Assembly (NCBI GenBank): GCA_022706085.1
Contig: JAKJDF010000003.1
Span: 204,594-268,593 of the forward strand
DNA length: 64,000 nucleotides
From: Candidatus Latescibacterota bacterium
Lineage (GTDB): Bacteria; Latescibacterota; MWCZ01
Direction: 5' to 3'
Shown here: piece after piece, positions 57,598 to 64,000 of the stretch
Numbering within the stretch: the stretch's first letter is position 1
Layout of the letters: each line of letters opens with the position of its first letter
Notes under the pieces: model-generated
What the model was told of the DNA's origin: nothing
Seen by the model: only the letters and a program-made list of their open reading frames with translations
Database searches by the model: none
Position numbers and translations under genes: made by a program

Positions 57598-59517
57598 ATG
57601 GCAGAAGAACCGATCATCCCGAGTGCAGCGGAACCTGCGCCTGTGGAACAGCCCGCGGCGGACAAGGCGCCCGTTCAGGCAACGAAAGAAGAGCGGACAC
57701 CCGCCAGGATCAAATTCGTTTCCGACGTGAACGAACTTCCCCGGGACGACGAGTACGCTTCCGAAGAATACGAACAGCTCATCAGCAAGTACGAGTCGTC
57801 ATTCGCAGTAAAAGAAGGCGAAATCGTAAAAGGGAAAGTCCTGCGGATCGAGAACGATGAAGTCATCGTGGACATCGGTTTCAAATCCGAGGGATCAATC
57901 AAACTCGCCGAATTCACCGACCCGTCGGAAGCACAGGTCGGGAACGAGATCGAGGTTTTTGTTGAGGAAATCGAGGACCAGGAAGGCCAGGTCGTGGTTT
58001 CCAAACAGAAGGCCGATTTCATGCGGGTTTGGGACCGCATAAAAGAAGCCTTTGACTCCGGCCAACCGGTTGCCGGAACGCTTACCAAACGGATCAAAGG
58101 CGGCATCGTCGTCGATTTGTTCGGTGTTGACGCTTTCCTGCCGGGCTCGCAGATTGATCTGCGTCAGGTAAAGAATTTCGAACAATATCTGGGCAAAACG
58201 TTCGATTTTCGTATCATCAAGCTTAACAAGAACCGGCGAAACATCGTTGTCAGCCGGCGCGTGCTTCTCGAGGAAGAGCGCGAGACGATGCGTGACGAGT
58301 TGCTGAAGACTCTCGAGAAGGATCAGATACGCGAAGGATTGGTCAAGAATATTACCGATTTCGGTGCCTTCATAGACCTCGGCGGCGTGGACGGCCTTCT
58401 GCACATTACCGACATGTCATGGGGACGGATAAATCACCCGTCGGAAGTGGTGAAGATAGGCGATCACATCCGGGTGAAGGTGCTCAATTACGACAAGGAA
58501 CGCGGTCGGATTTCTCTCGGGTTGAAGCAACTTGCGCAGTACCCGTGGAAGGGTGTACAGGAACGATACCCGGTGAACAGCCGGGTGAAGGGGCGCGTCG
58601 TATCCATCACGGATTACGGAGCCTTTGTAGAACTTGAAGAAGGCGTTGAGGGCCTGATCCACGTATCGGAGATGTCCTGGACGCAACACGTTCGCCATCC
58701 TTCGAAGGTTCTCAACATCGGCGATGAAGTGGAAGCTCTTGTATTGCGTGTTGACGAAGCGAATGAGAAGATCAGCCTCGGACTCAAACAGACACAGCCT
58801 GATCCGTGGGAAACGCTGGATGAGCGCTATCCAGTGGGAACCAAATTGATTGGCAAAGTCCGAAACATTACCAACTTCGGGGCGTTCGTCGAAATCGAAG
58901 AAGGCATAGACGGGTTGGTCCATATATCGGATCTCTCATGGACGAAACGAATCAAGCACCCTTCAGAGGTCGTCAAGAAGGGCGATGACCTGCCGGTGGT
59001 GGTTCTCAACATCGACAAGGAGCAACGGAGGATTTCCCTTTCCCACAAGCACTGTGAAGAGAACCCGTGGGATAGCCTTGAGGCTCAGTATCAACCCGGC
59101 GTCCAGACCTCCGGAGTCATAAGCCGCGTTACGGACAAGGGCGTGGTGGTTGATCTCGAGGGCGACGTGGAAGGATTCGTTCCCGTCAGTCAACTCGGGA
59201 TCGAGGACATGAGGACTCCTGAAGAGCACTTCAGCCCGGGAGAGACGCTCAACATGGTGGTCGTGGAGTTTGACCGCGAACAGAAACGAATCGTGTTGAG
59301 CGTGAAACGGTACCTCGAGCACCAGTCAGAAGAGGAGCTGAAGGAGTACCTCGCGGCTCACGTGCAACGCCCGATTACAATCGCGGATGCAGTGGAAGCG
59401 AAGGGCGAGGATTTCCCTGAAGCTGCCGAGGGTGCGACCGAAGAGTCTTCGGATGCTGGTCACGAGGACGAACCTGCAGACAAGCAGGATGCAACGTCTG
59501 CCTCGTCGGACGAATAA
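57598..59517 (+). CDS. rpsA: 30S ribosomal protein S1
   Basis: 639 residues from ATG 57598. An acidic N-terminal extension of about 60 residues leads into six S1 (OB) domains: 'EIVKGKVLRIENDEVIVDIGFKSEG', 'VAGTLTKRIKGGIVVDLFGVDAFLPG', 'VKNITDFGAFIDLGGVDGLLHITDMSW', 'VKGRVVSITDYGAFVELEEGVEGLIHVSEMSW', 'IGKVRNITNFGAFVEIEEGIDGLVHISDLSW' and 'SGVISRVTDKGVVVDLEGDVEGFVP', then an acidic tail. S1 binds mRNA and helps initiation on structured messages. A strong terminator follows at 59566. The extra N- and C-terminal acidic stretches make it longer than E. coli S1. Confidence 0.95.
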   Translation: MAEEPIIPSAAEPAPVEQPAADKAPVQATKEERTPARIKFVSDVNELPRDDEYASEEYEQLISKYESSFAVKEGEIVKGKVLRIENDEVIVDIGFKSEGSIKLAEFTDPSEAQVGNEIEVFVEEIEDQEGQVVVSKQKADFMRVWDRIKEAFDSGQPVAGTLTKRIKGGIVVDLFGVDAFLPGSQIDLRQVKNFEQYLGKTFDFRIIKLNKNRRNIVVSRRVLLEEERETMRDELLKTLEKDQIREGLVKNITDFGAFIDLGGVDGLLHITDMSWGRINHPSEVVKIGDHIRVKVLNYDKERGRISLGLKQLAQYPWKGVQERYPVNSRVKGRVVSITDYGAFVELEEGVEGLIHVSEMSWTQHVRHPSKVLNIGDEVEALVLRVDEANEKISLGLKQTQPDPWETLDERYPVGTKLIGKVRNITNFGAFVEIEEGIDGLVHISDLSWTKRIKHPSEVVKKGDDLPVVVLNIDKEQRRISLSHKHCEENPWDSLEAQYQPGVQTSGVISRVTDKGVVVDLEGDVEGFVPVSQLGIEDMRTPEEHFSPGETLNMVVVEFDREQKRIVLSVKRYLEHQSEEELKEYLAAHVQRPITIADAVEAKGEDFPEAAEGATEESSDAGHEDEPADKQDATSASSDE

Positions 59518-59565
59518 CCCGAAGGGTAGCAACAAGTGGTTTGTCACTAACGCGCGTGCCAAAGA

Positions 59566-59605
59566 GGTCAGGGGGTGCTTCGAACACCCCCTGACCATTT
59601 TAACC
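59566..59605 (+). terminator. Rho-independent terminator after rpsA
   Basis: GGTCAGGGGGTG (59566-59577) pairs fully with CACCCCCTGACC (59585-59596) around the seven-base loop CTTCGAA, followed by ATTTT. The stop of rpsA is about 50 bases upstream. It is the strongest terminator seen in the window. Confidence 0.85.
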
Positions 59606-59808
59606 GTGTGGTTGGTATAGCTGCGGAATTGCGCATATATCTGGGGAACGTCGCAGGCGGGGAGCATTTCTCTCCGCGCGGTGATCTTGTCTGCCGAAAT
59701 GGCGATTGTTCTTCCGATAAACTACGATGCAACCTGCAAGAGTCCGGGTCCACTTTCGGACGCGGGATTTGAGGTCTGCGCAGGAACGCTTGCATCAGAC
59801 TCACCTCA

Positions 59809-60837
59809 GTGTCGTTGGAGATTCCTGAATTGGCCCACCTGACGTTGCGTCGCTGGTGGCTCTGGATCGCCGTTCTCCTGGTTGCCGTGGTGTTCGTCGC
59901 GGTGATTTCGGTGGGCCTGGGGTCTACGTGGGTTCCCGCGAGCGAAGTCTTGGCGGCATTTGGGTCCCCGAGAAGCGTCAACGCCGTTATTGTGCGGGAA
60001 GTCCGGCTGCCTCGTGTGCTGCTCGCCGGAGTGGTCGGAGGAGGCCTCGCGGTTGCCGGCGTCGTGTTTCAGGCGCTTCTTCGGAACTCGCTTGCCGATC
60101 CGTTCGTGCTGGGCATATCTGGCGGCGCAGGGCTGGGCGCGGTGATCGCAGTATCCACCGGGGGCGGGGTGAGTATCGCCGGGTTGGCCGGTGTGCCGCT
60201 GTTTGCCTTCATTGGAGCACTGAGCGCGATTATCGTGGTCTACCTGTTCGCGCGCGGCGGTGGCCGGGTTAACCTCCATACAATGCTGCTGGCGGGGGTG
60301 GTAACGAATTCCGTCTGTTCTTCGGCCATCATGGCGCTGACGATTACCCTATCGTACGACCAGTTGCAGACGGTGATGTTCTGGTTGATGGGGCACCTGA
60401 GCACGATGCCGCTTCCGCTGGTCGGAAAACTTGCGCTTTACGTGGGAATCGGGCTCGTTTTTCTCACGGCCATCGGGCGCGATCTGAATCAGATGAGTCT
60501 GGGTGAGTCACAGGCTGCCATACTGGGGACAAACGTGGAACTGGTGAAACGGATCGCGTTTGTCGGTGCCTCACTGGTGACGGGCGCTTCGGTGGCGGCA
60601 GCGGGGCTGATCGGGTTTGTCGGTCTGATCATTCCGCACGCGGTACGAATTTCAACCGGGCCGGATCATCGGCTGCTCATTCCGGCCAGTTTTCTCGCAG
60701 GCGCTGCATTCCTGATGCTGGCAGACGCGCTGGCACGGACAGTGATTGCGCCCACGGAGTTGCCAGTGGGCGTTATTACTGCGCTTGTCGGCGGTCCGGT
60801 ATTTCTTGTGCTCCTCAAGCAACGGGTGAAACGGTAA
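59809..60837 (+). CDS. FecCD/BtuC-family ABC transporter permease
   Basis: 342 residues with about ten membrane segments. Marks: 'VREVRLPRVLLAGVVGGGLAVAGVVFQALLRNSLADPFVLGISGGAGLGAVIA' (residues about 60-115, the cytoplasmic coupling region), 'LLAGVVTNSVCSSAIMAL', 'WLMGHLSTMP' and 'AGLIGFVGLIIPHAVRISTGPDHRLLIPASFLAGAAFLMLADALAR'. It imports iron-siderophore, heme or cobalamin, with a binding protein and ATPase that are not adjacent. The GTG 59809 lacks a clear ribosome-binding site; TTG 59818 or 59830 could also serve. The preceding 200 bases contain no B12 box. Substrate cannot be decided. Confidence 0.85.
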   Translation: MSLEIPELAHLTLRRWWLWIAVLLVAVVFVAVISVGLGSTWVPASEVLAAFGSPRSVNAVIVREVRLPRVLLAGVVGGGLAVAGVVFQALLRNSLADPFVLGISGGAGLGAVIAVSTGGGVSIAGLAGVPLFAFIGALSAIIVVYLFARGGGRVNLHTMLLAGVVTNSVCSSAIMALTITLSYDQLQTVMFWLMGHLSTMPLPLVGKLALYVGIGLVFLTAIGRDLNQMSLGESQAAILGTNVELVKRIAFVGASLVTGASVAAAGLIGFVGLIIPHAVRISTGPDHRLLIPASFLAGAAFLMLADALARTVIAPTELPVGVITALVGGPVFLVLLKQRVKR

Positions 60838-60857
60838 CCATCGGAAAGGAAGGGGAA

Positions 60858-61925
60858 ATGGAACACTCGCCTCTGCGTGTCGCCATAGTGGGTCAAGGGC
60901 GTTCGGGTTACGACATTCACGTCGCGCGGTTGAGGAACGATCCAAGGTTCAAAATTGTCGCGGTCGCGGATTTCGACAAAACTCGTCGGGAACAAAGCGC
61001 ACGAGAGCTCGGATGCAAGACATACCGCACTCACGCTGAGATGTTGCGACGAACCGATGCCGAGTTGGTGATTGTTTCATCGTACTCGTTTTCGCACGCT
61101 CCAATCGCGTGTCAGGCGCTCGAGGCGGGCAAGCACGTGCTGGTGGAAAAGCCGATTGCCATGAATGCCCGATGGGTGGACAAAATGATTCGCGCGCGAG
61201 ATCAGTCCGGCAAGCGTCTGTTTCCTTTCCACAACTACCGTTACACGAAGGAGTACCTTCACCTGAAGGGGATGATTGCTTCGGGCATACTGGGGGATGT
61301 GTTCGAGATTCGAATGCGCGCTTTGGGATTCTCGCGCCGCAACGACTGGCAGACGACCAGACTGTACGGCGGAGGGGTACTCAACAACACCTGTCCGCAT
61401 TTCCTTGACCTTCTTCTGCAGATGCTACAATCCCCTGTGGTAGAGGTGTTTACAGACCTCAAACTCGTCCAGAATGTCGGAGACGTCGAGAACCACGTCA
61501 GGGTCGTCATGAAGGGCAGAAATGGACGTATTGCGGACATGCTCGTTTCCTCCGTGGACGCGTTTCCTGAGCCCAAATGGACCATTCTCGGCAGTAATGG
61601 CACGCTGATCTGTGACGGAAAAACAAGCGAACTCCGTTACTTCGAACCCGGGGATCTGCAGAAAGGGTACGGTGTCAGGCGGGGGCCCTCCCCCAACCGC
61701 AGTTACGATTTCGCGGACTCAATTCCGTGGAAGCAGAAAACTGTCGCGGCCGAATCAGACGTACCCCATGACCTCCACGATAATGTATTTGCCGTTCTGC
61801 GCGAGAACGCCGCACAGGATATCACGGTCGAGGATGTGCGCGACGTGGTGGCGATCACCGAGCGAGCACGGCGCAAGGATGGGTTCTATGGCGGAGTATC
61901 CCGGGCGTACAACCCCGAACGTTGA
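60858..61925 (+). CDS. Gfo/Idh/MocA family oxidoreductase
   Basis: 355 residues. Rossmann motif 'VAIVGQGRSGYDIHVARL' near residue 8 and 'IVAVADFDKTRREQSARELG' bind NAD(P). 'LEAGKHVLVEKPIAMNARWVDKMI' carries the catalytic Lys of the EKP motif, and 'HNYRYTKEYLHLKGMIASGILGDVFEIRMRA' is the start of the C-terminal substrate domain, with a His in 'NNTCPHFLDLLLQM'. Such enzymes oxidise or reduce sugars and inositols. GGAAAGGAAGGGG supports the ATG. A terminator lies 150 bases beyond its stop. The enzyme probably works with the DUF6785-type protein after it or the epimerases in the window. Confidence 0.87.
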   Translation: MEHSPLRVAIVGQGRSGYDIHVARLRNDPRFKIVAVADFDKTRREQSARELGCKTYRTHAEMLRRTDAELVIVSSYSFSHAPIACQALEAGKHVLVEKPIAMNARWVDKMIRARDQSGKRLFPFHNYRYTKEYLHLKGMIASGILGDVFEIRMRALGFSRRNDWQTTRLYGGGVLNNTCPHFLDLLLQMLQSPVVEVFTDLKLVQNVGDVENHVRVVMKGRNGRIADMLVSSVDAFPEPKWTILGSNGTLICDGKTSELRYFEPGDLQKGYGVRRGPSPNRSYDFADSIPWKQKTVAAESDVPHDLHDNVFAVLRENAAQDITVEDVRDVVAITERARRKDGFYGGVSRAYNPER

Positions 61926-62075
61926 CCACCTCTGTGGAGCCCGAATCGCCCGCCAATCCGGGAATTCGAGTGAGCGTCCGCTGCAAATCCGCACTGCAGG
62001 ACTCGACCCGTACGATGTTGTTGGGTAACTTTCATTTGTCGTAATGGGAAAGCCGTTGATAATCCGTGCTTTCCC

Positions 62076-62117
62076 GGCGCCAGTTCCTGCAACAGCGCTG
62101 GCGCCTTCTTTCATTTT
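62076..62117 (+). terminator. Rho-independent terminator after the Gfo/Idh gene
   Basis: GGCGCCAG (62076-62083) pairs with CTGGCGCC (62098-62105) around a 14-base loop, followed by TTCTTTCATTTT. It separates the oxidoreductase from the membrane protein gene at 62133, so the latter probably has its own promoter or relies on read-through. Confidence 0.6.
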
Positions 62118-62132
62118 CCCTCGGTACGCTCT

Positions 62133-64000
62133 ATGCTCATTACGCACGATGAACTGCACGATTACGGAGAAATCACGCCCAGGTCGGTGTTGTTTGGCGC
62201 CGTGGCGTGCGCGTTGATAAGCGTCCTACTTCCCACGTCAGAGTACCTGATCGGCGCTTCCCGCATGAACCTGAGCCAACTGCCGGTAGGCGCGTTCGGT
62301 TTTTTTTTCACGATTGTTCTCGTGAATATCGGGATAGGTCGCATCTTTCCGACATGGGCTTTGTCGCCGGCGGAGGTCCTCGCGGTTTTCGCGATGGCGT
62401 TGATCGGGGCAGTGATGGCGACAGCCGATCTACTCGGGTGGGTGTTTGCGGTCGATGCAGTGCCGTACTACCTCGCCACTCCAGAAAACCGGTGGATGGA
62501 TGATCTCTGGCCGCATCTCAGACAATGGGCAGTGGTTCAGGGGCCCAGCGAGGAACTGCGGTGGGCCTTTGTGGGAATGCCCAGCGGAGCAGCCATTCCC
62601 TGGCACATCTGGGTGGTCCCTGCGTTCTGGTGGGGCACTTTCGTCGGTGCCGTCGCATTCGGGTCAATTTGCCTTGCCGCCATAATGCGCAGGCAATGGG
62701 CCGAACACGAGCGCCTTGCGTTCCCACTCGCGCAAGTACCCCTCGACATCATGGGGAACCCCGGGGGGCGGTTCAACACACCGGCGATGATGAGGAAACG
62801 CGCGTTCTGGATAGGGGCGAGCATTCCGCTGTTCGTGATCATGTGGAACATCGTCTACTACTTCCAGCCGCAGTTTCCCCGCCTGCCAATCATGGATGAG
62901 CAAGGCATTCAACTTGGCCCGGGCTTCCCTGAAACCCTGGCGATCAAACTGAACATGTACGTCGTTGGTTTCGCGTACATGGTAAACACGAACGTTCTGT
63001 TCAGCGTCTGGGTGTGGTATCTCGTCGTGTTTCTCCAGAGCACGATTCTGCTGCGAGTCGGATACACCTTGGGCGGCGCGGACGACCTCTATTCATCGAG
63101 AGACGCACTGACGAGCTGGCAAGGTTTTGGCGGATTCATCGTCTTCGTGTTCTGGGGATTCTGGATGGCGCGCCACCATCTGCGCGATGTCTGGTACTCG
63201 GTGGTCGGCAAGGTCAAGGCGAACGATGAACACGAGCTGCTTCCGTACCGATGGGCCGTGCCAGGTTTGGTCGCAGCCGCGTTGTACATGGGAGGATACC
63301 TGATCGCCCTCGGTATGTCCCGGGGTATGGTGCTGGTCTACCTGTTCGGTGCGTTCGTCGCGTTTTACGGAACGACGCGCGTCATAGCCCAGACCGGACT
63401 GGTATACATGCAAAGTCCTCTTACGCCTACAATGTTCACGTTCTATGCATTTGGAACGCAGGGGGTAGCGTCGTCGGCGATCGTCGGGATGGTGGGCACA
63501 TATTCGCTCGTTGTGAACGGGCGTGCGCCACTTATGCCCGGGATCTTCCACGTGAGTTATCTGGGCGCGAAGATCGGACGCAGTGGCCGGCGAATGTTTG
63601 TGGCGCTTGCGATGGCGCTTACCGTCGCCTATCTGATCGGTACGATCTACATGATCTACATCAGCTACACGCACGGCGTAACAACGTTCCTCTCCTGGGC
63701 GTATCACCAGCATGGAGAGCAAGTCTACGACGCGGTAATTAAGAAGATGCAAGCGCGGATGCCCGTAGACGCGGGACGATGGTCCTTCCTTGGCATCGGT
63801 GCCCTTGTCATGGTGGTACTTACTTTCCTTCAGTATCGCGTGCCCGGTTGGCCGCTGCATCCGATTGGTTTCCCGATCGCCGCTGCCGGCAACATCAGGA
63901 TGATGTTCTTCAGCATTCTTCTGACCTGGGTGATAAAAAGCATCCTGCTCCGGGTCGGTGGGGTGGAGGCATACGAGCGAGCGCGTCCTGCGTTCCTTGG
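62133..64000 (+). CDS. DUF6785/6784-type integral membrane protein (3' end cut by window)
   Basis: At least 622 residues with about 12 or more membrane segments; the frame remains open to the last base. It is an intact homologue of the interrupted gene at 4111-6090, sharing 'PSGAAIPWHIWVVPAFWW', 'RRQWAEHERLAFPLAQV', 'VNTNVLFSVWVWYL', 'SWQGFGGFIVFVFWGFWMARHHL', 'GTTRVIAQTGLVYMQSPLTPTMF' and 'LQYRFPGWPLHPIGFP'. ATG 62133 leads into 'LHDYGEITPRSVLFGAV'; no strong ribosome-binding site. I recall this type as a large uncharacterised membrane family common in uncultured bacteria. Transport of a sugar or organic acid is a guess from its neighbours. A run of nine Ts (62300-62308) lies inside the gene. 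Confidence 0.78.
   Translation, partial: MLITHDELHDYGEITPRSVLFGAVACALISVLLPTSEYLIGASRMNLSQLPVGAFGFFFTIVLVNIGIGRIFPTWALSPAEVLAVFAMALIGAVMATADLLGWVFAVDAVPYYLATPENRWMDDLWPHLRQWAVVQGPSEELRWAFVGMPSGAAIPWHIWVVPAFWWGTFVGAVAFGSICLAAIMRRQWAEHERLAFPLAQVPLDIMGNPGGRFNTPAMMRKRAFWIGASIPLFVIMWNIVYYFQPQFPRLPIMDEQGIQLGPGFPETLAIKLNMYVVGFAYMVNTNVLFSVWVWYLVVFLQSTILLRVGYTLGGADDLYSSRDALTSWQGFGGFIVFVFWGFWMARHHLRDVWYSVVGKVKANDEHELLPYRWAVPGLVAAALYMGGYLIALGMSRGMVLVYLFGAFVAFYGTTRVIAQTGLVYMQSPLTPTMFTFYAFGTQGVASSAIVGMVGTYSLVVNGRAPLMPGIFHVSYLGAKIGRSGRRMFVALAMALTVAYLIGTIYMIYISYTHGVTTFLSWAYHQHGEQVYDAVIKKMQARMPVDAGRWSFLGIGALVMVVLTFLQYRVPGWPLHPIGFPIAAAGNIRMMFFSILLTWVIKSILLRVGGVEAYERARPAFL

Noticed and set aside
59606-59808. 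Possible cobalamin riboswitch before the FecCD permease
   Set aside because: No B12 box (GCCACTG type) or paired stem core could be found.
59699-59842. 47-codon ATG frame before the FecCD permease
   Set aside because: No ribosome-binding site and an ordinary random composition; it overlaps the permease start.

Overview
The window looks like chromosome (no phage, plasmid, IS, CRISPR, rRNA or tRNA seen) of an uncultured Gram-negative bacterium of roughly 55-60% GC. A complete lipid A initiation operon with BamA and Skp/OmpH shows an outer membrane. Many lipoproteins, the Ig-like lipoprotein opening with 'GGPED', frequent GTG/TTG starts and many carbohydrate-associated families (CBM9-like, GH172/DUF2961, UROD-like, sugar epimerases, DUF6785-type membrane proteins) suggest a free-living saccharolytic member of an FCB-like or other candidate phylum. 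The phylum cannot be fixed from this sequence alone.

Layout. 1-3025 (+): two tandem CBM9-like proteins, a small barrel-like protein, a lipoprotein and a TlyA-like RNA methyltransferase without an S4 domain. 3119-6090 (-): a sugar epimerase and a large DUF6785/6784-type membrane protein cut in two by one in-frame TAG. 6221-12788 (+): a response regulator with a GGDDF domain behind a strong promoter, a PIG-L deacetylase, a small membrane protein, acyl-CoA ligase, galactonate-dehydratase-like enolase and a flippase-like protein. 12949-20473 (+): mfd, two periplasmic foldases, an S4 protein, a methyltransferase and an FtsE-like ATPase. 20550-22375 (-): VOC protein, unknown protein, MBL hydrolase. 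22658-24624 (+): DUF47 and PiT phosphate transporter. 34038 to 24621 (-): bamA, skp/ompH, lpxD, lpxC, fabZ, lpxA, an ICMT-like methyltransferase, lpxB and a second Omp85-like protein, mostly with overlapping stops and starts. 34375-37618 (+): GH57 branching enzyme and glycogen synthase. 37611-43371: HAD phosphatase (-), then hslU, argF, an Ig-like lipoprotein and rph (+). 44383-49630 (+): UROD-like protein, GH172 protein, nucleoside phosphorylase, accD and a sugar-ABC ATPase. 50887-55333 (+): HD-GYP protein, sugar epimerase and a 904-residue TIM-barrel/beta-propeller fusion. 55413-59517 (+): RsuA/RluB-type pseudouridine synthase, cmk, plsC and rpsA, closed by a strong terminator. 59809-64000 (+): FecCD permease, Gfo/Idh oxidoreductase, and a second DUF6785-type protein cut by the window edge.

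How it fits together. Housekeeping blocks (lipid A and outer-membrane assembly, repair, translation, glycogen) alternate with small sets that look like uptake and breakdown of unusual sugars. The most notable features are the TIM-barrel/propeller fusion, the TAG-interrupted membrane protein that has an intact homologue at the other end, an eight-residue insertion in the AccD zinc knuckle, the methyltransferase between lpxA and lpxB, and a palindrome filling the spacer of the response-regulator promoter. I did not find a clearly new multi-gene defence or mobile system.
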